A stretch of DNA of 32,500 nucleotides from Chrysochromulina tobinii (GCA_001275005.1 JWZX01003298.1:1-32500), one strand, 5' to 3'; positions 1 to 10,133 are shown, counted from the stretch's first letter. The notes: generated by a model not told the origin, from the sequence alone. Program-made: numbers and translations.

Positions 1-465
1 CGCCCCAGCGCGCCTCGCGTAGCACAAGGCCGCCTCTTCCGGCGTCGCGAAGGTGCCGAGATGGATCCCCACGCCATTCTCCTTGACTTTCACCGCGTAC
101 TTGCCATAACTCTTGTACACGCCCTTGAAGCCCGACTCATTAGTCAACGACGGCACCAGCTCGAGCCCCTCTGCCGTCGCGGCCTCTTTGACCTCATCCG
201 CCGAGAGCGGCTGCGGTCCTTCGCCCCTCGCCTGCGCCGCCTCTGCCGCCGCTCGCTCCGCCCCTATGTACCTCGCATAGCACAAGGCCGCCTCCTCCGG
301 CGTCGTGAACACGCCGAGATGGCGCAGCTTGCGATTGTCGCGACTCTGCACCTTGTACCCGCCTCGATGCTTGGCCACGCCTTTAAAGCCCGTCTCACGG
401 CTCGAGGATGGCACCAGCACGAGGCCCTCGGCCGCCGCCACCTCCCTGGCCTGGTCCGGCAGCAT
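1..465 (-). CDS. AP2-like repeat protein, N-terminal part (runs off left edge)
   Basis: The reverse strand reads ATG CTG CCG GAC CAG from 465 and stays open to base 1, giving 155 codons. After a 25-residue leader comes one complete AP2-like unit (GFKGVAKH at residue 26, then RHLGVFTTPEEAALCYAR). A linker ending in GLELVPS follows, then most of a second unit starting near residue 112. AP2 domains are three-strand/one-helix DNA-binding folds. Here the plant YRG and WLG elements are replaced by GFKGV and HLG, so DNA binding is inferred. The start is supported by the AP2-RING paralogue at 5606, which begins MLPEE in the same position relative to its first domain and has a similar GTCGCGA upstream. 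A TTACAG before GAGGAGG near 536-542 (reverse strand) could be a 5'UTR splice acceptor. The 3' end and any further domains lie outside the window. Confidence 0.8.
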   Translation of the reverse strand, partial: MLPDQAREVAAAEGLVLVPSSSRETGFKGVAKHRGGYKVQSRDNRKLRHLGVFTTPEEAALCYARYIGAERAAAEAAQARGEGPQPLSADEVKEAATAEGLELVPSLTNESGFKGVYKSYGKYAVKVKENGVGIHLGTFATPEEAALCYARRAGA

Positions 466-638
466 CTCGCGACACAAGGAAAGAGAAGTTCGCGAAGGTG
501 TGAATGACAAATTTCCCCTGAGCAATGACCCTTCCTCCTCCTGTAAGAAGACACCGGAGTTAGTAGAGATCCTGCGCGCTCAAGGTGACTTTCGGAGATT
601 TTTGGGTTTGGGGAAATCACAGGCCAGGACGCGCTCGA

Positions 639-888
639 GAGTGCCATCTGAGTGCCATCTGAGTGCCCTCTGAGTGCCTCTTGAGATTGCCATCTGAGTG
701 CCATCTTAGTGCCTCTGAGTGCCTCTTGAGATTGCCATCTGAATGCCATCTGAGTGCCCTCTGAGTGCCTCTTGAGATTGCCATCTGAGTGCCATCTGAG
801 TGCCCTCTGAGTGTCCCCGACCGGAGATTGAACTTGATTGCACTGGATTGCACTTGATTGCTCATCGCTTGATTGCCCTTGATGGCAG
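639..888 (+). repeat. 11-bp tandem array, probable repeat-built intron ending at AG 887-888
   Basis: From 639 to about 813 the plus strand consists of units of the type GAGTGCCATCT or GAGTGCCCTCT (11 bp). Every third or fourth unit is a 13-bp variant, GAGATTGCCATCT, so there is a higher-order period. From about 830 to 880 the units change to GATTGCACTTG-like forms, ending TTGATGGCAG before GTGCTCGCC at 889. The final AG followed by an open coiled-coil frame suggests an intron read on the plus strand. A donor could be CAAG/GTGACT near 583 or a GTG within the array; neither is certain. The unit resembles those in the introns at 3847-3930, 21560-21880 and 25956-26033. Confidence 0.75.
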
Positions 889-1382
889 GTGCTCGCCGAG
901 CGGCGCGCCGCGCTCAAGAGGGAGGAGGGCGCGCGCCGTCGTGGCGAGGCGCGGCTGGCGCAGGAGCTCGCGTTCCGAGATCGTCTCCTCGCCAATCTCG
1001 CCAATCTCGCGGTGGGCAAGCAGGAGGAGGAGCTCTCGAGGGCCGTTGCAATCCAGGGCCATCAAGTGCAATCAAGCGCAATCAAGGAGCTCTCAAGGGC
1101 CGTTGCAATCCAGGGCCATCCCGCCGGCGCTCCGTTCGGCGCTCGACACGACGCCTCCGAGGGGAAGGCATGGAGGGCGCTGATGGAAGGCATCGCGGTC
1201 AAGGTGCGCCGGCCGCTGATGACCCTCGTTGATGAGCCTCGCTGATGAGCCTGATTGCAACGCGTCGTGCTGAGCAGGCTGATGCCGAGGCGCGCCGCTA
1301 TCACGCGGAGCTGCTCGCCGCCCTCGCGGATGCAGAGAACGAGAGGGTGGTGCGGTGGTGCGCCTCAAAAACAAGGCGATGA
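889..1382 (+). CDS. C-terminal exons of an unidentified coiled-coil protein (possible relic)
   Basis: After the AG at 887-888 an open frame runs VLAERRAALKREEGARRR and on, a highly charged, heptad-like helix. It continues to LMTL at 1227. A GT at 1228 and an AG at 1276-1277 bound a 50-nt candidate intron containing two GCTGATGAGCCT-like units. Splicing keeps phase 0 and continues ADAEARRYHAELLAALADAE to a TGA at 1380-1382. The reading rests on coiled-coil composition and frame continuity; no family was recognised. The 5' part is not identified and would have to lie close to, or overlap, the start of the minus-strand AP2 gene. A 34-bp internal duplication (1030-1063 and 1087-1120) repeats ELSRAVAIQGH in the product. 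It could be a live gene end or a decaying fragment. Confidence 0.4.
1030..1120. repeat. 34-bp direct duplication flanking GCAATCAAG units
   Basis: Positions 1030-1063 and 1087-1120 are identical except for one base (CTCGAGG against CTCAAGG). The 23 bp between them is AAGTGCAATCAAGCGCAATC plus AAG, two 10-bp units. These are the reverse complement of the CTTGATTGC units found at 850-880. The arrangement looks like a small insertion flanked by a duplicated target, or a tandem duplication with later expansion of the unit. Confidence 0.85.
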
Positions 1383-1913
1383 GCGCCTTTGGGTAGCCAC
1401 CTCGTTGGTAGCCGTAGGGGGGGAGGCGGCCACATGGCACCGCCTTTGGGGCCACAAGGATGGGTTTGGCGTGGCCTGGAGACGCAAGAGGGGGCCGAGG
1501 CGACGAGTGAGCACACCTCCGTACAGTCGACAGTAACGCTAACGGCAGATGAGCTCAGTCGACAGTCGTCAGCCACGACAGCACTCGACTCTCGACTCGG
1601 GCTGGTGATACTGATAGAACGGAACCGAGCGTCGTAAATTTTGCTTTTTCTGTGCGGTGCGTCCGGTCGGTACAGTAGCACAGGTCCACCGTTCAGCTGT
1701 GAGCCGTCTCGTCAGAGCTGTGGCTAAACGACCGCACCACCGCTTCGCACTTGATGCGTTGAACACTACCGACGTACGAACTCCGTACGTACGGTACTAG
1801 ACAACTTCAACCGCCGCGTTCAAAGCATCAAGGCTGGGCCTGGGTTGGAAAACATGCGCCGGACGGTCGGCACCTCGTATGCTCTGCGGAACGATCACCA
1901 GCTTTAGCAACCG
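1383..1913. other. Intergenic stretch without a supported gene
   Basis: It lies between the end of the plus-strand coiled-coil fragment and the stop of the minus-strand AP2-RING gene, so it should hold both 3'UTRs. Open frames here are short and lack domain-like composition. A palindromic CGTACGTACG element lies near 1785-1795, and GTCGACAGT-type short repeats near 1525-1570. Neither has a known role. Confidence 0.6.
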
Positions 1914-4900
1914 TCATTTGCAAAGGCGCTGGGGACACGGCCCAGGGACGAGCGTGCGAGCCACCAGCTGCTCCCGTCTGCACGTTGGGCACTTTTTCTC
2001 GAGTCTCTCGATGGGCAGTGGGTCATTGTCTGATTGCCCGGAGCCTTGCAGCCACTGGCTCAAGCAGCGCTTGTGGTAGTAGTTGCCGCAGCAAGGAGTG
2101 TGCCCGCACGCGGCCTCGCCTCGAGAGCTTGCCGCGCTCAAGTCCAGGGCTTCAAGGCAGATGACGCAACGAGCTGCGCCAGGGTCATCGCCGCTCTCGG
2201 CCGTGAGCTGTGGCTGGAAGGGAATCGCTCCCTGCAAGACCACCTCTGCAAAGGCCACTGCAACTGCTAGTCGCTTGCGCGAGGCGTGCTCGGTCGTGGC
2301 AGCTGGTAACGACGAGGGCGAGCCTTGCTGCTTGCGCTGGTCCTCGCGCATCGATGTAAACGCCTCCGCCTGCTCGACTTCGCTTCGAGTGGGCGGGGCG
2401 GGGACTGGCGCCTGGCTTGGAGGACGGTGGGGGGGTCGGGGTCCCGGAATCAGCCAGCCGTCGACGAGGTCGCGAACGTGCCTCGCGTAGCACAAGGCCG
2501 CCTCCTCTGGTGTCGCGAAGGAGCCGAGGTAGTGCGTCCTGCCATTCTCCCAGGTCTCCGTCGTGTACCTTCCAGACCTGTTACACACGGCCTTGAAGCC
2601 CGTCTCACTGCTCGAGGACGGCACCAGCTCGAGCCCCTCGGCCGCTGCGGCCGCCCTGGCCTCGTCCGCTGTGAGCGGCCGCGGCCTTTCGACCCTCGCC
2701 TCAGCCGCCTCAGCAGCCGCTCGCTCCGCCCCAATATGCCTCGCGTAGCATAAGGCCGCCTCCTCCGGCGTCGCGAAGGTGCCGAGGTGGCGCATCTTGC
2801 CATTCTCGGTGGTGTGCGCTTTGTACTTGTAATAAGTCTTGGTCACGCCCTTGAAGCCTGACTCACAGGTCCACGACGGCACGAGCTCGAGCCCCTCGGC
2901 CGCAGCGACTGCCCTGACCTCATCGGCCTCGTCCGCCGTGAGCGGCTGCAAACCTTCGCCTCTCGCCACCGACGCCTCCGCCGCTGCTCGCTTCGCCCCA
3001 GCGTGCCTCGCGTAGCACAAAGCCGCCTCCTCCGGCGTCGCAAAAAAGCCGAGGTGGCGCGCCTTGCCATTCTCCTTGATCCGCCCCATGTACTTGCCAT
3101 GATGCTTGCACACGCCCTTAAAGCCCGTCTCACCGTATGACGACAGCACCAGCTCGAGCCCCTCAGCCGCCGCGGCCGCCCTGGCCTCGTCTGCCGTCAG
3201 CGGCTGCGGCAGTGTGACCCTCACCTCAGCCGCCTGAGCCGCCGCTCGCTCCGCCCCAATGTGCCTCGCGTAGCACAAGGCCGCCTCCTCCGGTGTCGTG
3301 AAGCTGCCCAGGTGACGCTGCATACCCCTCTCCAGAACCCGCGCCTTGTACATGCCATACTTCTTGGTCACGCCCCTGAAACCCGTCTCACTGCTCGAGG
3401 ACGGCACCAGCACGAGCCCCTCGGCCGCCGCGGCCACCCTGGCCTCGTCCGCTGTGAGCGGCCGCGGCCTTTTGCCCCTTGCCTCCGCTGCCTCTGCCAC
3501 CGCTCGCTCCGCCCCAGCGTGCCTCGCGTAGCACAAGGCCGCCTCCTCTGGGGTCGCGAAGGTGCCCAGGTGGCGCAAATTGCCTTTTTCCTCAATCCGC
3601 GCCTGGTACTTGCCATAATGCATGACCACGCCCTTGAAGCCCGACTCGCCGCTCGACGATGGCAATAGCTCGAGCCCCTCGGCTGCCGCGGCTACCCTGG
3701 CCTCATCCGGCGTGAGCTGCTGCGGTCCTTCGACCCTGGCATGTGCCGCCTCTGCCATCGATCGCTCCGCCCCGATGTACCTCGCATAGCGTAAGGCCGC
3801 CTCCTCCGGCGTCGCGAAGGTGCCCAGGTGGCGCTGGCCATTCTCCCTGATGGGCCGAGAGTTGGCATACTCGCTGTCATCAGAGGTCATCAGAGGTCAT
3901 CAGAGGTCATCAGAGGCCATCAGGCTGCACCTGATATGGGCCGAGTACTTGCCACGATGCTTGGTCACTCCTTTGAAGCCCGTCTCATTGCTCGAGGACG
4001 GCACCAGGTCGAGGCCCTCGGCCGCCGCCGCCGCCCTGGCCTCGTCCGCCGTGAGCGGCCTTGGGCCTTCGCCCCTCGCCTGCGCCGCCTCCGCCGCCGC
4101 TCGCTCCGCCCCGATGTACCTTGCGTAGCACAAGGCCGCCTCCTCCGGCGTCGAGAACACGCCGAGGTAGCGATGCTTGCCTTTCTCCTTGATGTGAGCC
4201 TTGTACCTGCCAGAGTGCTTGCGCACGCCCTTGAAGCCCGTCTCACCGCTCGAGGATGGCACTAGCTCGAGGCCCTCGGCCGCCGCGGCCGCCCTGGCCT
4301 CATCCGCCGTGAGCGGCTGCGGTCCTTCGCCCCTCGCCTCCGCCGCCTCCGCCGCCGCTCGCTCCGCCCCAGCGTGCCTCGCGTAGCACAAGGCTGCCTC
4401 CTCTGGCGTCGCAAACATTCCGAGGTTGCGCAGCGGGCCATTCTCCGTGATGCTTGCATTGTACTTGCTACCGTTCCTTGTCACGCCCCTAAACCCCGTC
4501 TCACTGCTCGAGGACGGCACCAGCTCGAGCCTTTCAGTCGCGGCCGCCGCCCTGGCCTCATCCGCTGTGAGTGGCCGCGGACCTTCGCCCCTTGCCTCCG
4601 CCGCCTCCGCCGCCGCTCGCTCCGCCCCAATGCGCCTCGCGTAACACAAGGCCGCCTCCTCTGGGGTCGCGAAGGAGCCGACGTAACGCCGCTTGCCATT
4701 CTCCCAGATCTGCCCCTGATACCTGCCATAATGCTCGGCCACGCCCTTGAAGCCCGTCTCATTGCTCGAGGACGGCACCAGCTCGAGCCCCTCGGCCGCC
4801 GCGGCCGCCCTGGCCTCGTCCGCCGTGAGCGGCCTTGGGCCTTCGCCCCTCGCCTCGGCCGACCCTGCCGCCGCTCGCTTCGCCCCAATGTGCCTCGCAT

Positions 4901-5606
4901 AGCACAATGCCGCCTCTTCCGACGTCGCGAAGGTGCCGAGGTAGCGCTGCGTGCCATTCTCCCTGATGTTTGCGATGTACTTGCTACCGTTCCTTGTTAC
5001 GCCCCTGAAGCCCGTCTCACTATATGACGACGGCACCAGCTCGAGCCCCTCGGCCGCAGCTGCCGCCCTGGCCTCATCCGGCGTGAGTGGCCGCGGCACT
5101 GGGACCCTCGCCTCGGCCGCCTCTGCCGCCGCTCGCTCCGCCCCAGCGCGCCGCGCGTAGGACAAGGCCGCCTCTTCCGGCGTCGCGAAGGTGCCGAGGT
5201 GGATCTGCATGCCATTCTCGGTGATCTGAGCCTTGTACTTGCCTTGATTCATCCGCACGCCCCTGAAGCCTATTTCACCGATTGCAGACGGCACCAGCTC
5301 GAGCCCCTCGGCCGCCGCGGCCGCCCTGGCCTCGTCTGCCGTGAGCGGCCGCGGCGCTGCGACCCTCGCCTCGGCCGCCTCAGCCGCCGCTCGCCCCGCC
5401 CCAATGTGCCTCGCATAGCACAAGGCCGCCTCCTCCGGCGATGGAAACTTGCCGAGGTGGAGCTTCATTCCATTCTCTCGGATCTGCGCCTCGTAGTACT
5501 TGCCATGTTTCTTGCACACGCCCTTGAATCCGGTCTCATTGCTCGACGAGGGCACCAGCTCGAGCCCCTCGGCCGCCGCGGCCGCCCTGACTTCCTCCGG
5601 TAGCAT
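1914..5606 (-). CDS. Twelve-AP2-domain protein with C-terminal RING finger, two exons
   Basis: Exon 1 is 5606-3931 and exon 2 is 3846-1914, giving about 1,202 residues. Twelve AP2-like units of about 86 residues start near residue 26. Each has GF(K/R)GV, a basic strand such as KYKAHI, ENGK-RHLGTF, PEEAALCYAR and an Ala-rich linker ending GLELVPSS. The seventh is split by the intron and becomes continuous only after splicing (KYSAHIR/ENGQRHLG). The last about 85 residues form a RING: C1119-VI-C1122, C1139-G-H1141, H1150-KR-C1153, C1178-PT-C1181, with extra residues including two Cys between H1141 and H1150. RING domains recruit ubiquitin-conjugating enzymes and AP2 domains bind DNA. A sequence-anchored E3 ligase is therefore plausible but inferred. 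An upstream TTG at 5624 is open in frame, but the ATG at 5606 is conserved with the paralogue at 465. Confidence 0.88.
2470..5590. repeat. About 258-bp tandem coding repeat array (AP2 units)
   Basis: The AP2-RING gene is made of about twelve direct DNA repeats of near 258 bp. Each is recognisable on the plus strand by GCGTAGCACAAGGCCGCCTC followed about 80-100 bp later by CACGCCC(T/C)TGAAGCC. The repeats are similar at DNA level, so unequal crossing-over and assembly collapse or expansion are both likely. The array is interrupted once, by the intron at 3847-3930. The same unit recurs at 1-465. Confidence 0.85.
3847..3930 (-). other. 84-nt GT-AG intron built of CTCTGATGAC repeats
   Basis: On the reverse strand the donor is ATCAG/GTGCAGCC and the acceptor is GGCCCATCAG/GGAGAAT. 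The core contains four exact copies of CTCTGATGAC (10 bp). Unspliced, the frame hits TGA TGA within the array. Spliced, the seventh AP2 domain reads HIRENGQRHLGTF, matching its neighbours exactly. The intron end repeats the end of exon 1: CTCGGCCCATCAGG in the intron against CTCGGCCCATATCAGG at the exon border. Confidence 0.88.
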
Positions 5607-6139
5607 CGTGTCGCGACAACGCAAAGGATGATGCGCCCTTGCTCGAGAGACGAGCGCTGCGAGCGTCCGTTACTCGAAAACTTTTCTAAAAAAAGGTCAG
5701 CAAATCCGCTCTGAAAGTGTGGAGTCCTGTCTGTTACGCGATTCTGTACACTCTGCCATTTCGATCCAGAACAACGTCTGAGCGCGGTCCTCGAGTGTAT
5801 AGGTTCCCAATACGGCTCTAGTTTCCGGCGTTGAGTTGGCAGTTGTTATTTAGGGTACGAAGGCTTCCTTCTCCTACACCGACCCGGTCCGGTGTCCCCT
5901 GGTGTGCGCTTTGCACGCTCATCGACGAACAAATACAGAAATACCTTGTCGTGCTTCGGCGTGCACCGACCTGCGACCACCCGGACACTCCGCTCTCCGG
6001 ACGGCGGGCGGGGAGCGTGCTCGGTGCTGTGCGCTCTGGCTCTCTCCATGATACCGTTCTGCGCACTGCTCTCATGCGACCATCCATTCGATCCATTCAC
6101 GTTCTCCAATCACACTCTCGCAATGCCCATTCATCCAGA
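5607..6139. other. Promoter side of AP2-RING gene and 3' side of RCC1 gene
   Basis: This 533-bp gap separates two minus-strand genes. It should hold the AP2-RING promoter and 5'UTR and the RCC1 gene 3'UTR. It is less GC-rich than its neighbours, with an A-run (CTAAAAAAAGG near 5685-5695). No clear TATA element or gene was seen. The open frames present show no domain. Confidence 0.55.
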
Positions 6140-9100
6140 TCAATTGCCTAATTTGGGTGCAAGGAGTAGCCAGCCAGCTCGCCACTCATCAAGATCGATC
6201 ACGCCGTTACCATCAGTATCGAGAGAGGTCACCATGTCCTCGATCACCTCTGTGGGTACGTCGCCTCGGCCGCGCAGGAAGTCGCCCATCGCAGCCAAAG
6301 GGATCGTGTCACTTCCTGCGGCGACCATGTTGAACAGGGAATCTGCCACGATGGTGTCGTAGTGCGCCGTCGGCAGCGGCGCCTTGGGCGACGTTGGCAG
6401 CGGAGCCTCCTGTGGAACCTCCTTTGCTGTTGCTTCGACCTGTGCTGCTGCTTCAACCTGTGCTACTGCTGCAGCGATGGCGGAGCGTACGAGCCGAATG
6501 GCATCCGCCATCATCGCATCCGCATCACGAGCCGCCTGCACCGCGGCTGCCGCTTCAACGGCCGCCTCGACGGCCGCCGCGGCCACCGCCGCGCCTTGGG
6601 CGAGGGCCTGCTGTGAACACAGCTGGGCCGCCCTTGACTTCCTCTCCGCGCGCCCGCGCATCAGGGCCTGCATCAACGCCGCCGCATGCGCCTCCACACG
6701 CAGCTGCTTGGCCGCTGCGGATCGGCCGGTGTGCCCACGGTAGGAGGCCTGCATGATCGTGGCGGCCGCGCGGCGCGCCTTGAGCTCGTTGCGATAGCCG
6801 TTGGCGACGAAGCTCGAGCGCACGCGCGCCTGGATGGCAATCGTGGCCTTCTCGGCCGCTTCTTGCTCCGCCTTCGCCGCCGCCTCATCCTCCTCCGATG
6901 CCGCCGGTGAGGCTTTGGACGCCACGATTGCCTGCGCTGACTCAACCTCGGGCTCGACCTCGGGCAATACCTCGGGCTCGACCTTCGGCATGACCTTCGG
7001 CTCGACGGCAGCGATGCGCGCGTGCCTGCCAGACCTGCCATCCTGTTGTTGCCCTCGCTGCTCGGCAAGCTCGGAGCTCAACTCATCAATGAGCTTCTGT
7101 AGCTCGTGCGGATCGTGCGGGACCACGACAGCACGATCCGAGCCGCGAGCCGATGCCGCCACCGCGAGCCTTGACGTGCGAGATCGAGCGCCGCCCCGAG
7201 CGTGTGGGCCCTCCTTGGATGCGCCCGGTACGGCGCCGCCGATCGGAGGCAAACGAGTAGACGATTCCAAATTTGGTCGTGCAGCTGAGGAGCCGCGTGC
7301 TGCGGCCCGGCGGATACCCTTCCGCGTCAGCTCTGGGGCCGAGGTGGAGACGGACAGCGCTGACTGCCTTGTATGAGCGACTGCCACAGCCAGAGTTGGC
7401 ACCTTCTCCTCCTCGCCCGCCTCGCCCAGCGCACCCGCCTCGCCAACTGAGGCCACCTTGCCGGTCATCAGGAATGTGTTGAGCAAAGGATGGTGCGCAA
7501 GGCGTACAAGGAGCCACCGGGCGCCCGAGCCCCCCTCAGCCGCCAGCGAGTCGTCGCTGCCGTCCCCCTCCGTCGCCTCCGAGACCTCTGCCGGCTCCAT
7601 CTCTGTCTCGACTCGCCGGGTGCGACCTCCTTTGGCGGCGCCTCTGTTGGCGCCCCTGCCGCCCGATGGCACTCCTTCCACAACGGCCGTTGGCGCCCAG
7701 CTGGAACCGGAGGCTGTTTGCGCAGTGCGCTCGCTGGCAGGGGGGATCAGCGGCAGAGAGCCACGTGAACCAGTCGGCGGAGCGCCCGACGTCGCAAACT
7801 CCTCTCCTTCCCACGTCGGCACTTTCGAAGGCACCTTTGTCGGCACCGTTGTCGGCGGCTCATCATCCCAAGGATTCTCAATAGGATTCTCGAGCGCGAC
7901 TCTTCGTCGTCGATTCGAGGCGGCAGGATTCGAGGCGGCAGCGTCGTGCGTAGCGGCGGCTGTGCCCTCGCCCGGCACCTCCGGACTCGCACCAACAATG
8001 CCGCCCGCACCGACGGGCGCACTCACCGGCGCGCCAACGGCTGCAAAGGCCATCCCGGCGACGGCCCCCTCGGCGGCCGTCTTGCGTCCTCCTGCCTTGC
8101 GATGAGGCGCCGACGGCTCCGGAGGCGGTTGCACGGCCGCCAAGCGCGCGAGCGCGCGCGGCGACCGATCGAAGATGTCGCGTAGCAGCCGCGTGACCTT
8201 TGACTGTGTCGGGATAGGCTTTAGAGGCGGTAGTACAAGGGCCGACCTGGATGAGGCGAGGGTGCCGCTGCCGGGGGCTGAGGGGCCCACGATCACATCC
8301 GACGGCGACGGCAACGCGCTGGCTGTTGGGCCTGGCACCAAGACCGATGCCAAGAGCAGCGACGTGGCGGTGGTGGCGGTGACGTGTGCGCGTGATGGGG
8401 ACGCTATTCCAGAAGCAGCTGCCGATGCCGACGCCACCTCGCTGTCAATGTTGTCATCGGCAACCGATGTCGCGCCACCGCTCCCCACCGCCACCGCCGC
8501 GTGCGCATGTGCGGCGCCATCGGTGTGTACATGTCGCGGCTCGAGCTCCCCGCGCTGCAGCCGCGCATTCAAGCGCTGGGCTTCCAGCTGCCTTGCGCGC
8601 AGCTTGTCGCGCGCCTCCCGATCTTTTTCGAGCTCAGCCGAGATCGAGAATGACGAAGCCGGTGAGTCCTTGAGCCAAATGGCGGAGCCCGAGGCGGCGA
8701 GCAGCTGCTTACGCCTCTCGACCGACGCAAGCGAGCGCACCGGCGGCATGATCGCCGCTGCGTGGTGCGAGCCTGCGGCCACGAGAAGGGCGGGTCCGCC
8801 GAGGGCTACTGGTACAGCCTCCGCCATCGAGGGTACATGGGGGCCCTGACCGCACTGGCCGTCGCCATTGTCGCCCATGCAAAGCACCATACCGCCTAGC
8901 GTCTGCACCACCGTGTAGCTCTCACCGCACCCGATCCAGACCACGGGACGTGCCGGTAGGCACAGCGATGGGCAGCGGAGCGGCGTGCTCACGGCGCGTA
9001 CGGCGCTCGCTCCACCGCCGAGGCCGAGCTGTCCGTGACCGTTCGCACCCCATACGAAGACGTCGGAGCAAGCGCCACGCACTGCGAGGGCCGCGGAGTG

Positions 9101-9992
9101 TGCACCGCCCGCCGCCACCATCACCACAGCTTGCCCGTGCAAAGCGCCCATGACGACGCGCGGCTCGGAGCAACGGAAATCGTCGAGGCTCGGCAGCGCG
9201 CTCGGGACGACGCCGAGCCTGCCGCTGGCTACTAGGCCAAAGGCGAGCACGGTGTGATCTGCGAGCAGCACGAGCACATGCCTGGAGCTCGACGCCAGCT
9301 GCACGCACCCAGCGGAGCGCGCCCGCAGCGCCGCCACCTCCGTCGGCGTGAACCTATCGAGCTTGCCCGCCAGCCGTCCCCTCTTCGGCGTCGCGTCACC
9401 GTGACCGAGGCAGCCGCCGGCGCCCTCGCCCCAGCTGTAGACGTGCGCACGCTCATCACCCGCGCGCCGAAAGCTGCCCAGCGAGTGCGCCGCACCCGCC
9501 GCCGCGTCCAGCCACTCACCCTCGTCCGACGGGCGAGGCACCTCGGCAGGCTTGGTGACGGCGCTCGTGTGGCCGAGCCCGAGCTGACCGCTGCTGTTGC
9601 GGCCCCATGCAAAGGCGGCGCCCGCCGCGGAGAGTGCGATTGCATGGCGCGCGCCGCAAGCCACGCGCAGAATGTCGTGCTTTAGCAGCGCCCGGTGCGG
9701 CCTGGAGCACTCGCCGAGGCGTGGAGCCATCCGTGTTCCTCGCGTCGGCGAGCTCGCCATCCCCGTTGCTGCCGCACACGTACGTGGCGCCACGCGACGT
9801 GACCAGGACCGTAAACGTCTCGCCGGTGGCAATCAATACCGCGCGCTCGGCTGGAGGCAAGCCAAGGGCCGGTTGAGGCACCGTCTGCAGTGCCGGCTGT
9901 GGCTTGATCTCCTCGCCGTCAGCGTCGATCCGAATGCCCAGCTGGCTGTGAACGCCGCGGCCCCAGGCCATGGCTGTGGCATTGGTCGGCAT
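6140..9992 (-). CDS. RCC1-repeat / IQ-motif / EF-hand protein, with one apparent +1 frame break
   Basis: Translation starts at ATG 9992 (MPTNATAMAWGRGVHSQLG). RCC1-like blades follow over about residues 8-370: YVCGSNGDGELADARNTDG, AFAWGRNSSGQLGLG, VYSWGEGAGG, VFVWGANGHGQLGLG, LCMGDNGDGQCGQG. A long Pro/Ser/Ala-rich linker carries a KVEPEVLPEVEPEV repeat. Three IQ-like helices lie near residues 1050-1117 (IQARVRSSF, IMQASYRG, LMQALMRG). The C-terminus has a degenerate then a canonical EF-hand, DTDGNGVIDLDE, at about 1258-1269. RCC1 propellers bind proteins or small GTPases, IQ motifs bind calmodulin and EF-hands bind calcium, so calcium-regulated scaffolding is inferred. The frame changes near 9700-9715 inside the second RCC1 blade. 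Removing one G from CCGGG gives 1,283 residues. No intron fits the gap. Confidence 0.83.
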
Positions 9993-10089
9993 GGCCAAGT
10001 GGCAAACCCCAGCCGCTCAGCTGCGTGCGCGTCTTGGTGTTGGTCGAACCGCATGAAACGCGAGAAAAGCGACCTGTGAACTTCCTGTG

Positions 10090-10133
10090 AACAGGGTGAC
10101 ATAAAGAGAACTTTGTAACAGGGTGACATAAAG
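10090..10133. repeat. 17-bp direct repeat upstream of RCC1 gene
   Basis: AACAGGGTGACATAAAG occurs at 10090-10106 and again at 10117-10133, 27 bp apart. It lies about 100 bp upstream of the RCC1-gene start on the reverse strand and just past the stop of the ankyrin gene. It could be a regulatory element or a remnant of a local duplication. Confidence 0.75.

Noticed and set aside
639-813. CRISPR-like array
   Set aside because: The units are contiguous 11-13 bp tandem repeats without unique spacers, and the genome is eukaryotic.
264-1019. Long reverse-strand frame of 251 codons across the 11-bp repeats (HSDGTQMA-type peptide)
   Set aside because: It is a by-product of the repeat array, which lacks stops in this frame, and of antisense AP2 sequence. 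The composition is unlike a protein and AP2 homology lies in another frame.
3900-3930. AP2 gene ending at 3900 and a second gene starting at 3890
   Set aside because: The split cuts one AP2 domain in two. Removing the 84-nt GT-AG intron restores it exactly, so one gene is the better model.
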